Positions 1 through 8,714 of a DNA stretch of 64,000 nucleotides are shown here, piece after piece. Made by a program: the position numbers and the translations under genes. Source of the stretch: Phyllobacterium zundukense (GTDB lineage: Bacteria; Pseudomonadota; Alphaproteobacteria; Rhizobiales; Rhizobiaceae); assembly GCF_002764115.1 (NCBI RefSeq), contig NZ_CP017940.1, positions 1 through 64,000 on the forward strand, in the 5' to 3' direction. Positions within the stretch are counted from its first letter, which is position 1. Every line of letters begins with the position of its first letter. Under the pieces are notes generated by a model. That model saw only the letters and a list, made by a program, of their open reading frames with translations. It did not search any database and was not told the origin of the DNA.

Positions 1-285
1 GTAAAGCTCGTAGACCTCACCCTTTTGTGGCAACTGACGGGCACGATTGGGTCCCAGGGTTGCATAACCCGCGACCACGCCTGCGACATCAGCAACTAGC
101 ACCTGTGTCGAGCGTTGGATAGCTCGGGCCCACCATGCGGCCCCACGGCGTTCCAGCATGGTGTTGAGCGCCCGATGCGGAATAATGCCGGTGTAGGCAC
201 CCTTCCATGCGGCCAGATGTATGGCCGAAATCGCATCAGCGTCGGCCCGTTCTGCCCGTCTTATCTCGATAACATGAGTGTTCAT
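1..285 (-). CDS. GNAT-family N-acetyltransferase, partial (N-terminal 95 residues)
   Basis: The minus strand from 285 reads without a stop to the window edge and starts MNTHVIEIRRAERADADAIS, a typical first strand and helix of a GNAT acetyltransferase. It continues with IHLAAWKGAYTGIIP and ends in a stretch resembling the central strands (VAGYATLGPNRA). GNAT enzymes move an acetyl group from acetyl-CoA to an amine; the substrate cannot be read here. The acetyl-CoA-binding R/Q-x-x-G-x-G/A motif would lie beyond the edge. The gene runs the same way as typA but starts downstream of the typA terminator, so it is probably a separate unit. Confidence 0.8.
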   Translation of the reverse strand, partial: MNTHVIEIRRAERADADAISAIHLAAWKGAYTGIIPHRALNTMLERRGAAWWARAIQRSTQVLVADVAGVVAGYATLGPNRARQLPQKGEVYELY

Positions 286-353
286 GGTTTCTTAACCATA
301 GACCCGCGACGGCAAGTTTCGCAACTGTCATCAAAAGCGTTTTGCACGAAAAA

Positions 354-380
354 GAAAAGCGGCGAAAATCGCCGCTTTTC
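354..380 (-). terminator. Rho-independent terminator of typA
   Basis: A perfect 12-bp stem (354-365 paired with 369-380, loop AAA) lies 24 bp past the typA stop. On the minus strand it is followed by two short T-runs, as expected for an intrinsic terminator. Confidence 0.85.
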
Positions 381-403
381 CATTTGTAACGCTGCTGGTC
401 GCC

Positions 404-2233
404 TTACGCGGCGCCCGCCGTCTTGCTGCTCTTTTCAAAGCGTTTGCGCTCGTTCGGATCGAGATAGAGCTTGCGCAGACGGATCGACTTCGGCGTGACT
501 TCCATGAGCTCATCGTCCTGGATCCATGACAAGGCGCGTTCCAGTGTCATGCGGATTGGGGGCGTGAGCTTGACCGCTTCATCCTTGCCGGCGGCGCGGA
601 TGTTGGTCAGCTTCTTGCCCTTGAGAATGTTCACTTCAAGATCATTATCACGAGAGTGGATGCCAATGATCATTCCGGCATAGACCTTGACACCGGCTTC
701 GATGATCATCGAGCCGCGATCTTCAAGATTCCACATGGCGAAGGCAACCGACTCGCCCTGGTCGTTGGAAATCAGAACGCCATTGTTACGACCGGCAATT
801 TCGCCCTTGAAGGGTTCATAGGCGCGGAAGAGGCGGTTCATGATTGCTGTGCCGCGTGTGTCGGTCAAAAGCTCTGACTGGTAGCCGATGAGGCCACGGG
901 TCGGCGCATAGAACACCATGCGGACGCGATTGCCGCCAGATGGGCGGAGTTCAACCATTTCGGCCTTGCGCTCGGACATTTTCTGCACGACCGTGCCGGA
1001 ATATTCCTCATCGACGTCGATCAGCACTTCTTCGACAGGTTCAAGCAGATTGCCGGCCTCGTCCTTCTGCATGACGACGCGCGGGCGCGATACGCCGAGC
1101 TCGAAGCCTTCACGGCGCATGTTTTCAATGAGAACAGCGAGCTGCAATTCACCGCGGCCGGAAACGAAGAACGAATCCTTGTCGCCGGACTCTTCAACCT
1201 TCAGCGCGACATTGCCTTCAGCTTCCTTCATCAAACGGTCGCGGATGACGCGGCTGGTAACCTTGTCGCCTTCGGTACCCGCAAGCGGGGAGTCGTTGAC
1301 GATGAAGGACATGGTGACGGTTGGCGGATCTATCGGCTGGGCATGAAGAGGCTCGGTCACTTCGAGGGCGCAGAACGTGTCGGCAACGGTGCCTTTCTGC
1401 AAACCGGCGATGGCAACAATGTCGCCCGCATGGGCTTCGTCGATTGCCTGACGCTCAAGGCCACGGAATGTAAGGATCTTGGAGATACGGCCGGTTTCAA
1501 GTTGCGTGCCGTCACCATGCAGGACTTTTACCTGCTGGTTCGATTTGACGGTGCCTGAATGAATGCGGCCGGTGATGATACGGCCGAGGAATGGATCGGC
1601 TTCAAGGATCGTGCCGATCATCTTGAAGGCGCCTTCGCCAACGGTCGGCGCAGGAACATGTTCGAGAACCATGTCAAACAATGCTGCAAGACCCTGATCC
1701 TGCGGACCTTCCGGGTTGCGTGCCATCCAGCCATTGCGACCAGAACCGTAGAGGATCGGGAAATCAAGCTGTTCGTCAGTCGCGTCGAGAGCAGCGAAGA
1801 GGTCGAAGACTTCGTTCACAACTTCCTCATGGCGCGCATCAGGACGATCGATCTTGTTGATCGCGACGATCGGGCGCAGGCCAACCTTCAGCGCCTTGCC
1901 GACAACGAACTTCGTCTGGGGCATCGGGCCTTCGGCAGCATCGACGAGAACAATCGCGCCGTCGACCATGCTCAGGATACGCTCGACTTCACCACCGAAA
2001 TCGGCGTGGCCTGGCGTGTCGACGATGTTGATGCGCGTGTCTTTCCAGACGACCGACGTGGCTTTGGCGAGAATGGTGATCCCGCGTTCCTTTTCGATAT
2101 CGTTGGAATCCATCATGCGTTCGGCAACGCGCTGATTGTCACGGAAATTGCCGGACTGTTTCAATAGTTCGTCAACGAGCGTGGTCTTGCCATGGTCAAC
2201 GTGTGCGATGATCGCGATGTTGCGCAGTTTCAT
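404..2233 (-). CDS. typA: Translational GTPase TypA/BipA
   Basis: Ribosome-associated GTPase of the EF-G/LepA superfamily, implicated in 50S assembly and stress or low-temperature growth. G-motifs are visible: AHVDHGKT (residues 10-17), DTPGH (72-76) and NKID (126-129), followed by EF-Tu-like domain II, an EF-G-like C-terminal domain and the BipA-specific tail. The 609-residue length is usual. The open frame extends to 2299, but the start at 2233 ([17 protein letters not shown]) is chosen because family members begin there and AAAGAGAA precedes it. It lies downstream of mgtE on the same strand, separated by about 137 bp carrying two hairpins, so it probably has its own promoter. Confidence 0.96.
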   Translation of the reverse strand: MKLRNIAIIAHVDHGKTTLVDELLKQSGNFRDNQRVAERMMDSNDIEKERGITILAKATSVVWKDTRINIVDTPGHADFGGEVERILSMVDGAIVLVDAAEGPMPQTKFVVGKALKVGLRPIVAINKIDRPDARHEEVVNEVFDLFAALDATDEQLDFPILYGSGRNGWMARNPEGPQDQGLAALFDMVLEHVPAPTVGEGAFKMIGTILEADPFLGRIITGRIHSGTVKSNQQVKVLHGDGTQLETGRISKILTFRGLERQAIDEAHAGDIVAIAGLQKGTVADTFCALEVTEPLHAQPIDPPTVTMSFIVNDSPLAGTEGDKVTSRVIRDRLMKEAEGNVALKVEESGDKDSFFVSGRGELQLAVLIENMRREGFELGVSRPRVVMQKDEAGNLLEPVEEVLIDVDEEYSGTVVQKMSERKAEMVELRPSGGNRVRMVFYAPTRGLIGYQSELLTDTRGTAIMNRLFRAYEPFKGEIAGRNNGVLISNDQGESVAFAMWNLEDRGSMIIEAGVKVYAGMIIGIHSRDNDLEVNILKGKKLTNIRAAGKDEAVKLTPPIRMTLERALSWIQDDELMEVTPKSIRLRKLYLDPNERKRFEKSSKTAGAA

Positions 2234-2337
2234 AAGGTTCTCTTTTGGAGGATTGTGGACGCCACGTATGATGCGCCGCTTTACATTTGCGCGCTCCATA
2301 CATGTTTTTTCGCAAATGCGAAAGGGGGCAAAGCGTT

Positions 2338-2368
2338 TTTGGCCTGCATGGCAGCCATGCAGGCCAAA
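2338..2368. repeat. 31-bp perfect palindrome after mgtE, followed by a smaller hairpin
   Basis: TTTGGCCTGCATGGC (2338-2352) is repeated in inverted orientation at 2354-2368 around one base, giving a 15-bp stem directly after the mgtE stop codon. A second inverted repeat, TTTCGCA/TGCGAAA (2309-2315 and 2318-2324), follows before typA. Neither has a clear T-run on the minus strand, so simple intrinsic termination is uncertain. Other options are an mRNA 3'-end stabiliser or a protein site. Confidence 0.6.
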
Positions 2369-2370
2369 GG

Positions 2371-3756
2371 TTAGAGCAAGGTCCCTGACAGGATCACCAG
2401 CGCAATACTGAAGTAAATCACCAGCCCGGTGACATCAACCAGCGTCGCGACAAAAGGCGCTGAGGCGCTGGCAGGGTCAAAGCCGGTTTTCTGCAGGATG
2501 AACGGCAACATGGAACCAACGAGCGATCCGAAAGTGACAATACCGATCAGCGCCGTGCCGACGGTTGCGGCAATCAGCGGCCAGTGCTGGCCGTAGTCAA
2601 AGAGGCCAAGCATCTGCCAGGTGGTAATACGGACAACGCCGATCAGGCCGAGAAAGGAGCCGAGCACAAGGCCGGTCGGTATTTCGCGCAAGGCTACCCG
2701 CCACCAGTCCTTCAGCCGCAGTTCCTGCAGTGCCAGGGCTCGGATCAGGAGCGAAGTCGCCTGCGAGCCGGAATTGCCACCTGAGCTCATGATCAGCGGG
2801 ATAAACAGGGTCAGAACGACTGCCTTCTCCAATTCGCCCTCGAAATGCTGCATGGCGCTGGCGGTCAGCATCTCGCTGAGGAACAGCACGCCGAGCCAGC
2901 CGGCACGCTTGCTGATCATCTGCAGGAAGCCGATCTGCATGTAGGGCTTGTTCAAGGCCTCCATGCCACCAAACTTCAGCGTATCCTCGGTCATTTCCTG
3001 GGTCATGGCGTCGATCACATCATCGACGGTGACGATGCCGATGATCTGGTTGCCGTCATTGACCACGGGAACAGCGAGGAGATCATGCTTGCGGAAGAGC
3101 CGGGCTACGTCTTCCTGGTCGGTCAGCGGCGCGACGGTGACCGGGGCGACATCGCGGCCGACGCTCATGATCGAGACATCTGGTTCGCTGGTGATCAGCC
3201 GGCGCAATGCTACTGCCCGCAGCAGGCTTTTTGTTGCTGGATCAATGACATAGATCGCATAGACAGTCTCGCGGGAGCGCTCCACTTCGCGGATATGCTG
3301 CAGCGTCTGGGCAACGCTCCAGTCTGCCGGAACGCTGACGAATTCCGTCGTCATCAGGCTACCGGCCGTATGCGGCGGATAGCGCAGCAGCTTGCGCAAG
3401 GCGGCTTGCGTCTCGCGGCAAAGCCCTGGAAACAGTCGGTCGCGGATCTTTTCATCGAGTTCGTGAAAGATATCGGTGACGCGGTCAGCCGACATGGCAT
3501 CGAGGAGTGCACATGCCGTTGCGTCGGGCAGGGCCTCGATGATGGCGGCAGCTGAATGCAGCTCCGGCTGATCGAGAATCAGCACAGCATGATCGCGTGG
3601 CATTTCAGCAATAATGCCAATGGAATCAGCCAGTTCGAGCTCGTTGAGAAGCTCGACGGCATCGGCGGCCTGCATGGTAGCAAGCTGTTCTGCCAGGGTC
3701 AGAGCGGGTGCCAGCCCGGTATGGACCGCATCCGTGTTAAAGCGAAGGTCGTTCAT
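2371..3756 (-). CDS. mgtE: Magnesium transporter MgtE
   Basis: Inner-membrane Mg2+ channel of 461 residues with the standard layout: N-terminal superhelical MgtE_N domain (about 20-135), a CBS-domain pair (about 140-260) that senses cytoplasmic Mg2+, then a five-helix membrane domain (about 290-461). The pore signature PLIMSSGGNSGSQ in the first third of the membrane domain matches the conserved Mg2+ selectivity segment. The start at 3756 (MNDLRFNTD) sits only 3 bp from a long hairpin in the leader that includes the ribosome-binding region, suggesting control of translation. No coupled downstream gene; typA follows after a large palindrome. Confidence 0.95.
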   Translation of the reverse strand: MNDLRFNTDAVHTGLAPALTLAEQLATMQAADAVELLNELELADSIGIIAEMPRDHAVLILDQPELHSAAAIIEALPDATACALLDAMSADRVTDIFHELDEKIRDRLFPGLCRETQAALRKLLRYPPHTAGSLMTTEFVSVPADWSVAQTLQHIREVERSRETVYAIYVIDPATKSLLRAVALRRLITSEPDVSIMSVGRDVAPVTVAPLTDQEDVARLFRKHDLLAVPVVNDGNQIIGIVTVDDVIDAMTQEMTEDTLKFGGMEALNKPYMQIGFLQMISKRAGWLGVLFLSEMLTASAMQHFEGELEKAVVLTLFIPLIMSSGGNSGSQATSLLIRALALQELRLKDWWRVALREIPTGLVLGSFLGLIGVVRITTWQMLGLFDYGQHWPLIAATVGTALIGIVTFGSLVGSMLPFILQKTGFDPASASAPFVATLVDVTGLVIYFSIALVILSGTLL

Positions 3757-3759
3757 TTT

Positions 3760-3806
3760 AGCTCGCCTTTCTGTCGATCCGCCGTCACAGGGGATCGAGG
3801 CGAGCT
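3760..3806 (-). promoter_or_regulatory. Long hairpin in the mgtE 5' leader covering the ribosome-binding region
   Basis: On the transcript, AGCTCGCC then TCGATCC pair with GGATCGA and GGCGAGCT (plus-strand 3799-3806 with 3760-3767, and 3792-3798 with 3774-3780). That is 15 bp with a 6-nt one-sided bulge and an 11-nt loop. The 3' arm (AAAGGCGAGCT) is the only purine-rich ribosome-binding candidate and ends 3 nt before the ATG. A folded hairpin would therefore hide the start region. It does not resemble the M-box or mgtA leader classes as far as I can judge by eye. Confidence 0.65.
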
Positions 3807-4153
3807 GATCTCTAAATCAGGCCACGATCGCCGAGGGACGGCGCAAACAATCGACTATGACTGTCGTCGTTGGGCATAAGAGATAAACTCCGGTTGAAAA
3901 TACGCAGGCCGCAAATTACAGGGCTGCGTGGCGTCATTTGGTCCTGTCCGAAGGCAAAGTCAACCCCCCGGCGTTTCGGAGCGATAACACAACTTCGTGC
4001 ACCTGAATTACCCGTCATGATTGATAAAACCGTACCAGATTCGAGGATTCACGCCTCAGATTCGACAATTCTCGTATGAGATTTGCGTTATCTCGTTCAA
4101 AACCGATCCGGATTTGAGCTTTCGCGTTAGTAGGATCTTCGAGTCGGCCCGGT
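3807..4153. other. Intergenic region between the DMGDH-like gene and mgtE
   Basis: About 350 bp with no convincing gene. Short open frames here lack ribosome-binding sites and family resemblance. An imperfect inverted repeat (ACGCAGGCC near 3902-3910 with GGGCTGCGT at 3921-3929) may belong to the mgtE leader or promoter. The part next to the flavoprotein stop is slightly richer in A/T. Confidence 0.5.
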
Positions 4154-6595
4154 TCAAGCTTTCACACTCTCGTTGCCGGGGTCGTATAGTGGCTCGAGAT
4201 GAATTCTGGCAGCGAAGCGCTCATTGGCAACGATGAGCTCATAAGTGCCATCTGTCAGGAATTCATCGGTCACGCCGTCTGCATTGCGTACATAGCCAAA
4301 ACCGATGGGACTATCGACCGTATAGCCGTAGCCCCCACTGGTGAGGTAGCCGACCGGTTCGCCGTTGCGCAGGATGGTTTCGCGACCGAGGAGAACGACA
4401 GACTTATCCATGACCGTGAAACCGGCGAGCCGCTTCTTCAGCGGAGCGGCGTGGATGGCCTCGCTGGCCTGTCGTCCAAGGAAGTCGATGGATTTCCGCA
4501 GTTTCACCGCCCAGCCGAGCCCGGCTTCGAACGGTGAGTCATTCGGGGTGATGTCGGAACCCCAGGCGCGGTAACCCTTCTCCAGCCGCAGCGATTCAAT
4601 GGCGCGGTAGCCGACCGGTCTGATGGCAAATTCTTCGCCGGCTCGCATGAGCGCATCGAAGACCGCTCCAGTTGCAGCGATCGGCACATGCAGCTCCCAG
4701 CCGAGTTCGCCGACATAGGTGACTCGCAGCCCGCGAACGGCCGTCCCGGCAATCTCGATCTCGCGGGCATGGCCAAACGGGAAGGCGCTGTTGCTCACGT
4801 CGGCATTGGTAACCCTTGCCAGCACATCGCGGGCCTTCGGGCCCATCAGCGAAAGGGTGCCGAAATCCTCGGTAATGTCTTTGAGATGCGCATCGAGATC
4901 TTTGCCGATGTGGTCCCTGATCCAGGCGAAATCGTGGGTGCGGAAGCCGGTGCCGGTGACGATGTAGAACTTGTCATCGGCAAGCCGCGCCACGGTCAGG
5001 TCGCATTCTATGCCGCCCCGCGTGTTAAGCAGCTGCGTGTAGGTCAGGCGACCCGCTGGTTTGGACACGTCATTGGCGCAGATGAAGTCCAGCGCCTTGC
5101 CAGCATCCTTGCCGGTCAATTCGAACTTGGCAAAGGAGGACTGGTCGAAAATACCGACCTTGTCGCGCACCAGTTTTTGTTCCTCGCCAACCGCATTGAA
5201 CCAGTTCTGGCGGCCCATGGAATAGACGTCCTCTGCCGCCATGCCTTCCGGGGCAAACCAGTTCGGCCGCTCCCAGCCAAGCTTCGAGCCGAAGACGGCG
5301 CGATGCCTCTTCAGGCGTTCATAGAGCGGCGAGACGATGGCCGGGCGACCGGAGGTATATTCTTCGTGCGGAAAACCAATGGTGTAGTGCTTGCCATAGG
5401 CTTCGAGCGTACGATCCCGTACCCAGTCGCGATTGCGATGCAGATTGGAAAACCGCCTGATATCGACGGTCCACAGGTCCAGCGGCGCTTCGCCGTCGAC
5501 GACCCACTGCGCGAGCACCCAGCCAGCGCCGCCGCCGGAAGCGATGCCAAAGGCGTTGAAGCCCGCGCCGACGAACATGTTGGAACATTCCGGCGCGACA
5601 CCGAGAATGAAATTGCCGTCGGGGGTGAAGCTTTCCGGGCCATTGATCATCTGCTTGACGCCGGCGATTTCGAGGGCCGGAATGCGTTCCATGGCCTGCA
5701 GCATGTGCTGTTCGAAATGGTCGAAATCATCGTCGAACAGACGGAACTGCCAGTCGTTGGGCACGTCGCCGGTCACCCAGCTTTGCGGGTTGGGTTCATA
5801 GCCGCCCATGACGAGGCCGCCGACCTCTTCCTTGAAGTAGGTCCGGCGGTCCGGGTCGCGGATGGTCGGTGCGTTGGATGAGAGGCCGTCGATCTTCTCG
5901 GTGATGATGTACTGATGCTTGACCGGTTGCAGCGGCACGTTGATGCCGGCCATCTCACCGACCTGCCGTGCCCATTGGCCAGCGCAGTTGACGACCTTCT
6001 CGCAGGCAATGTCGCCCTGGTCGGTCTTGACCTTGACGATGCGGTCGCCGTTCATCTCGAAACCGGTGACGCGTATATTTTCGACGAGTTTCGCACCGTT
6101 CATACGCGCGCCCCTGGCGAGCGACTGGGTGATATCGGAAGGGCTGGCTTGTCCGTCCGTCGGCAGCCAGCTGGCGCCGACGAGATCGTCCACCTGCATC
6201 AGGGGGAACATCGCCTTGGCCTGCTGCGGCGAAAGGAGATGCATCTCCATGCCAAAACTTCCTGCGGTAGTTGCGAGGCGGCGGAATTCGGTCCAGCGAT
6301 CCTGATTGGTGGCAAGGCGCAGGCAGCCGGTCATCTTCCAGCCGGTGGCGAGGCCCGTCTCCTCGTCGAGGCGCTTGTAGAGATCGACGGAATATTTGAG
6401 GACGCGGGTGATCGAGGCGGAAGAGCGCAGCTGGCCGACCAGTCCTGCCGCATGCCAGGTGGAGCCCGACGTGAGCTGGCCCATCTCCAGCAACACCACA
6501 TCCGCCTTATGGTCCTTGGCAAGATGATAGGCCGTCGAACAGCCGATAATGCCGCCGCCAATGACGACGATCTGGGGATGGGTCGGGATGGTCAT
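4154..6595 (-). CDS. FAD-dependent dimethylglycine/sarcosine dehydrogenase-like protein (DAO-GcvT fusion)
   Basis: 813-residue two-part enzyme. The N-terminal DAO-type flavoprotein half has the dinucleotide motif VVIGGGIIGCS (residues 10-20) and GSTWHAAGL near residue 45, whose histidine is the covalent FAD attachment site in dimethylglycine dehydrogenases. A short linker leads to a GcvT folate-binding half (about 430-800). Family members oxidatively demethylate N-methyl amino acids (dimethylglycine, sarcosine) and pass the one-carbon unit to tetrahydrofolate; the exact substrate is not fixed by sequence. Its start overlaps the stop of the upstream phosphotransferase in an ATGA, so the two are translationally coupled. 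Confidence 0.9.
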   Translation of the reverse strand: MTIPTHPQIVVIGGGIIGCSTAYHLAKDHKADVVLLEMGQLTSGSTWHAAGLVGQLRSSASITRVLKYSVDLYKRLDEETGLATGWKMTGCLRLATNQDRWTEFRRLATTAGSFGMEMHLLSPQQAKAMFPLMQVDDLVGASWLPTDGQASPSDITQSLARGARMNGAKLVENIRVTGFEMNGDRIVKVKTDQGDIACEKVVNCAGQWARQVGEMAGINVPLQPVKHQYIITEKIDGLSSNAPTIRDPDRRTYFKEEVGGLVMGGYEPNPQSWVTGDVPNDWQFRLFDDDFDHFEQHMLQAMERIPALEIAGVKQMINGPESFTPDGNFILGVAPECSNMFVGAGFNAFGIASGGGAGWVLAQWVVDGEAPLDLWTVDIRRFSNLHRNRDWVRDRTLEAYGKHYTIGFPHEEYTSGRPAIVSPLYERLKRHRAVFGSKLGWERPNWFAPEGMAAEDVYSMGRQNWFNAVGEEQKLVRDKVGIFDQSSFAKFELTGKDAGKALDFICANDVSKPAGRLTYTQLLNTRGGIECDLTVARLADDKFYIVTGTGFRTHDFAWIRDHIGKDLDAHLKDITEDFGTLSLMGPKARDVLARVTNADVSNSAFPFGHAREIEIAGTAVRGLRVTYVGELGWELHVPIAATGAVFDALMRAGEEFAIRPVGYRAIESLRLEKGYRAWGSDITPNDSPFEAGLGWAVKLRKSIDFLGRQASEAIHAAPLKKRLAGFTVMDKSVVLLGRETILRNGEPVGYLTSGGYGYTVDSPIGFGYVRNADGVTDEFLTDGTYELIVANERFAARIHLEPLYDPGNESVKA

Positions 6596-7515
6596 GATGC
6601 TGTCTTTCCATAGGTGCTTCTGTAGCGATCAAGCGCCTGGTCCAGCCGCCGTAGATTTTCCGCGGTATAGGCGACGTAATCGACGCCGGGCGCACTGAGG
6701 TAGAGTTCGGACACCATGCTCCACATGGCTTCGCGCAGTAGAGAGGCGCATTGCATGGCAGCGTGGGCGCGCTTGAGCTCTAGGTCGGGCGGGCTTTTGA
6801 AATAGGCCGCAAGCAGTGCTTCGGATTCGGTGTCATCAAGCCCGGCATTGGAGGCAAGGCCCGCAAGGTCGAACATGGCGGTGGAGAAACCAGCATATTC
6901 GAAGTCGATCAGCCAGAGGCGTTCGCCGTCATCGAGTATATTGGCTGGCAACAGGTCATTGTGACTGAAGATGATCGGCAGAGGACGTTGCGCCGCTTCC
7001 ATTTCCGCAGCAATGGCGAGGTAGGCACCAAGATGCGGCACCATACGGCTGTTACCCGTTTGCAGTGTGCGGGCATAGTCGCGGATGACATGGAAGACCC
7101 AGAACATGAACCCAGGCCCGAGAATATGTTCGGGCATCGTCGTGTGAAATTGCCGGATCATCTCTGCCACGCGCGGAATATTGGCGCGGACATCGCCGCT
7201 ATCATAAGTTCTTGCCCCAAGGAACGCCGTGACCATCACGCCATCACCGGCATGGAACAGTTCGGGGGCAAAGCCGGCGCGGTGCGCGGCTTTGGCCGTC
7301 ATCGCTTCCCGGTCGCGAAACACATGATGAAATGGATAGTCCTTGCCAAAGCGCACGACATATTTGCGCTTCTCATCCTCGACCACATAGCTTTCATTGC
7401 TGATGCCGCCCTTGAGCAGCGTAACCTTTATCTCGCCTCGCCACAGCGGCAAAGCCGCGATGCGCAGTTCGACAGGCTGATCATGAAGGAGGTTGGTACC
7501 GGGCGCAATTGGCAA
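6592..7515 (-). CDS. Choline/ethanolamine-kinase-like phosphotransferase (APH fold)
   Basis: 307 residues of the aminoglycoside phosphotransferase/choline kinase superfamily. The catalytic loop FSHNDLLPANIL (about 181-192) and the metal-binding LIDFEYAG (about 200-207) are intact. N-terminal GGISNESYVV resembles the nucleotide-binding loop of bacterial choline/ethanolamine kinase-like proteins (LicA type). It probably phosphorylates a small amino-alcohol or related metabolite. It is the first gene of an operon with the dimethylglycine-dehydrogenase-like gene (4-bp overlap), divergent from a DeoR regulator, suggesting catabolism of a methylated amine. The start at 7515 has no strong Shine-Dalgarno; MLHDQP-type internal starts are not better. 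Confidence 0.82.
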   Translation of the reverse strand: MPIAPGTNLLHDQPVELRIAALPLWRGEIKVTLLKGGISNESYVVEDEKRKYVVRFGKDYPFHHVFRDREAMTAKAAHRAGFAPELFHAGDGVMVTAFLGARTYDSGDVRANIPRVAEMIRQFHTTMPEHILGPGFMFWVFHVIRDYARTLQTGNSRMVPHLGAYLAIAAEMEAAQRPLPIIFSHNDLLPANILDDGERLWLIDFEYAGFSTAMFDLAGLASNAGLDDTESEALLAAYFKSPPDLELKRAHAAMQCASLLREAMWSMVSELYLSAPGVDYVAYTAENLRRLDQALDRYRSTYGKTAS

Positions 7516-7525
7516 TGCTCACTCC

Positions 7526-7591
7526 CCTCATCCTGAGCTTGTCGAAGAATCGGGCAGGACCGGTGCGTGGTTCGATAGACTCACCATGAGG
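7526..7591. repeat. Intergenic inverted-repeat element (CCTCAYSSTGAG family)
   Basis: CCTCATCCTGAGCTTGTCGA (from 7526) is mirrored by TTCGATAGACTCACCATGAGG (7571-7591); the 21-nt arms differ at four positions around a 24-nt spacer. The same unit recurs as a single arm at 7711-7735. It lies directly upstream of the phosphotransferase gene. From memory, motifs ending GAGC(C/T)TGTCGAA occur between genes in several alphaproteobacteria. Confidence 0.7.
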
Positions 7592-7710
7592 AAGGTAGCC
7601 TGCATCAAGAGGGTTGTGGGCTCTCCGTCTGCAGGAAACTCGTTTATGGCAAAGACTTTCACTCCATATCCCAGCAACGGCATCTTGGGTACCTGCAAGG
7701 ATAAGCCCTC

Positions 7711-7735
7711 CCTCACGGTGAGCCTGTCGAACTAC
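7711..7735. repeat. Single arm of the same intergenic repeat
   Basis: CCTCACGGTGAGCCTGTCGA at 7711-7730, followed by ACTAC, matches both arms of the element at 7526-7591 (allowing for orientation). It is separated from that element by about 120 bp of unique DNA, which suggests a decayed or split copy. Confidence 0.6.
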
Positions 7736-7792
7736 GCATTACCATTAATCCCTGCATCCAAGTTCGAACATCTCCGAGCATCTGTCAACAGG

Positions 7793-7870
7793 TATTTGTG
7801 GTAATTTGTGGTTTTATTGCCTGATATGAACATAATTTGTGGTATTACTGGTGAAATTGCATATTTGTTT
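7793..7870 (+). promoter_or_regulatory. Helically phased TTTGTGG motifs, candidate DeoR operator
   Basis: TTTGTGG occurs at 7795-7801, 7805-7811 and 7836-7842, with a related TTTGTTT at 7864-7870. The offsets of 10, 31 and 28 bp place the sites on nearly the same face of the helix. The second and third copies sit in the longer shared word TAATTTGTGG. DeoR-family proteins often bind several direct repeats in their own control regions, so this is the likely operator for the regulator and perhaps the divergent phosphotransferase operon. Confidence 0.6.
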
Positions 7871-7882
7871 GAGGTTTCGGGC

Positions 7883-8650
7883 ATGAATTCCAAGCGGCGT
7901 GGTGAGATAAGGCGGCTCTTGCAGGACGAGGGCACAATCTCGATTGCGGATCTGGCGCAAAAGCTCGGCGTCTCGCTCGAGACGATCCGGCGCGACGTCA
8001 GGCCAATGACAGATGAGGGCGCCATCACGCGTGTCCACGGCGCCATCGGGCTGCCGCAACACCTGGGCGAGGCGCCTTTCGAACTGCGCATGCGCGAGAA
8101 TGCGGGTGCAAAACGTGCAATTGCGCAATGGGTTGCCCGGACCATTCAGAATGGCGAATCCATCATGCTGGATACGGGAACGACGACGAGTTTTCTTGCC
8201 CGTGAACTTTTGCAACATCGCAATCTGACCGTCGTGACCAATTCGTCGGATATCGCCCGGACGCTGGCAACCGTGAACGGGAACAAGGTGTTCATGGCGG
8301 GTGGCGAGCTGCGCAGTGACAGCGGTGCGGCTTTCGGTGTTTCTGCGATCGAGTTCGTGAACCGGTTCAGTGTCGGCCATGCGGTCATTTCCGTTGGCGC
8401 ACTCGACGCTTCGGGCGGAATAACGGACTACGATCTGGCTGAAGCGGAATTTGCCCGTACGGTGCTATCGCGCGGTGCGCGCAAAACCGCCATTACGGAT
8501 GCTACCAAATTCGGCCGTCGCGGGCTGGTGCAGGTCTGTGATCTTGGTGGGTTCGATGAACTTGTGACCGACCGGGATCCGCCGGACGACATAGTTCAGG
8601 CTCTTCACGCTGCGGGAACCATAGTAACTGTCGCGGCCAGACACTCCTGA
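7883..8650 (+). CDS. DeoR/GlpR-family transcriptional regulator
   Basis: 255 residues: an N-terminal winged helix-turn-helix (about 6-60, with ISIADLAQKLGVSLETIRRD as the family signature) and a DeoR sensor domain of the ribose-phosphate-isomerase-like fold, with MLDTGTTTSFLA and VTNSSDIA motifs that bind phosphorylated metabolites in relatives. The open frame begins at 7808, but 7883 (MNSKRRGEIRRLL) matches the family start and has GAGG 9 bp upstream. It is divergent from the phosphotransferase/flavoprotein operon and is the obvious candidate regulator. A phosphorylated product of that kinase would be a sensible inducer (inference). Confidence 0.9.
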   Translation: MNSKRRGEIRRLLQDEGTISIADLAQKLGVSLETIRRDVRPMTDEGAITRVHGAIGLPQHLGEAPFELRMRENAGAKRAIAQWVARTIQNGESIMLDTGTTTSFLARELLQHRNLTVVTNSSDIARTLATVNGNKVFMAGGELRSDSGAAFGVSAIEFVNRFSVGHAVISVGALDASGGITDYDLAEAEFARTVLSRGARKTAITDATKFGRRGLVQVCDLGGFDELVTDRDPPDDIVQALHAAGTIVTVAARHS

Positions 8651-8714
8651 CAAAAGTAGATTGGCCCCACGCGCCAGGATGGTAGCATACCGCGCGCGAG
8701 TCGCGAGGAGTGAC

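Noticed and set aside
3812..4018. 68-codon minus-strand open frame in the mgtE upstream gap
   Set aside because: No ribosome-binding site, no family resemblance; it crosses the mgtE leader region.
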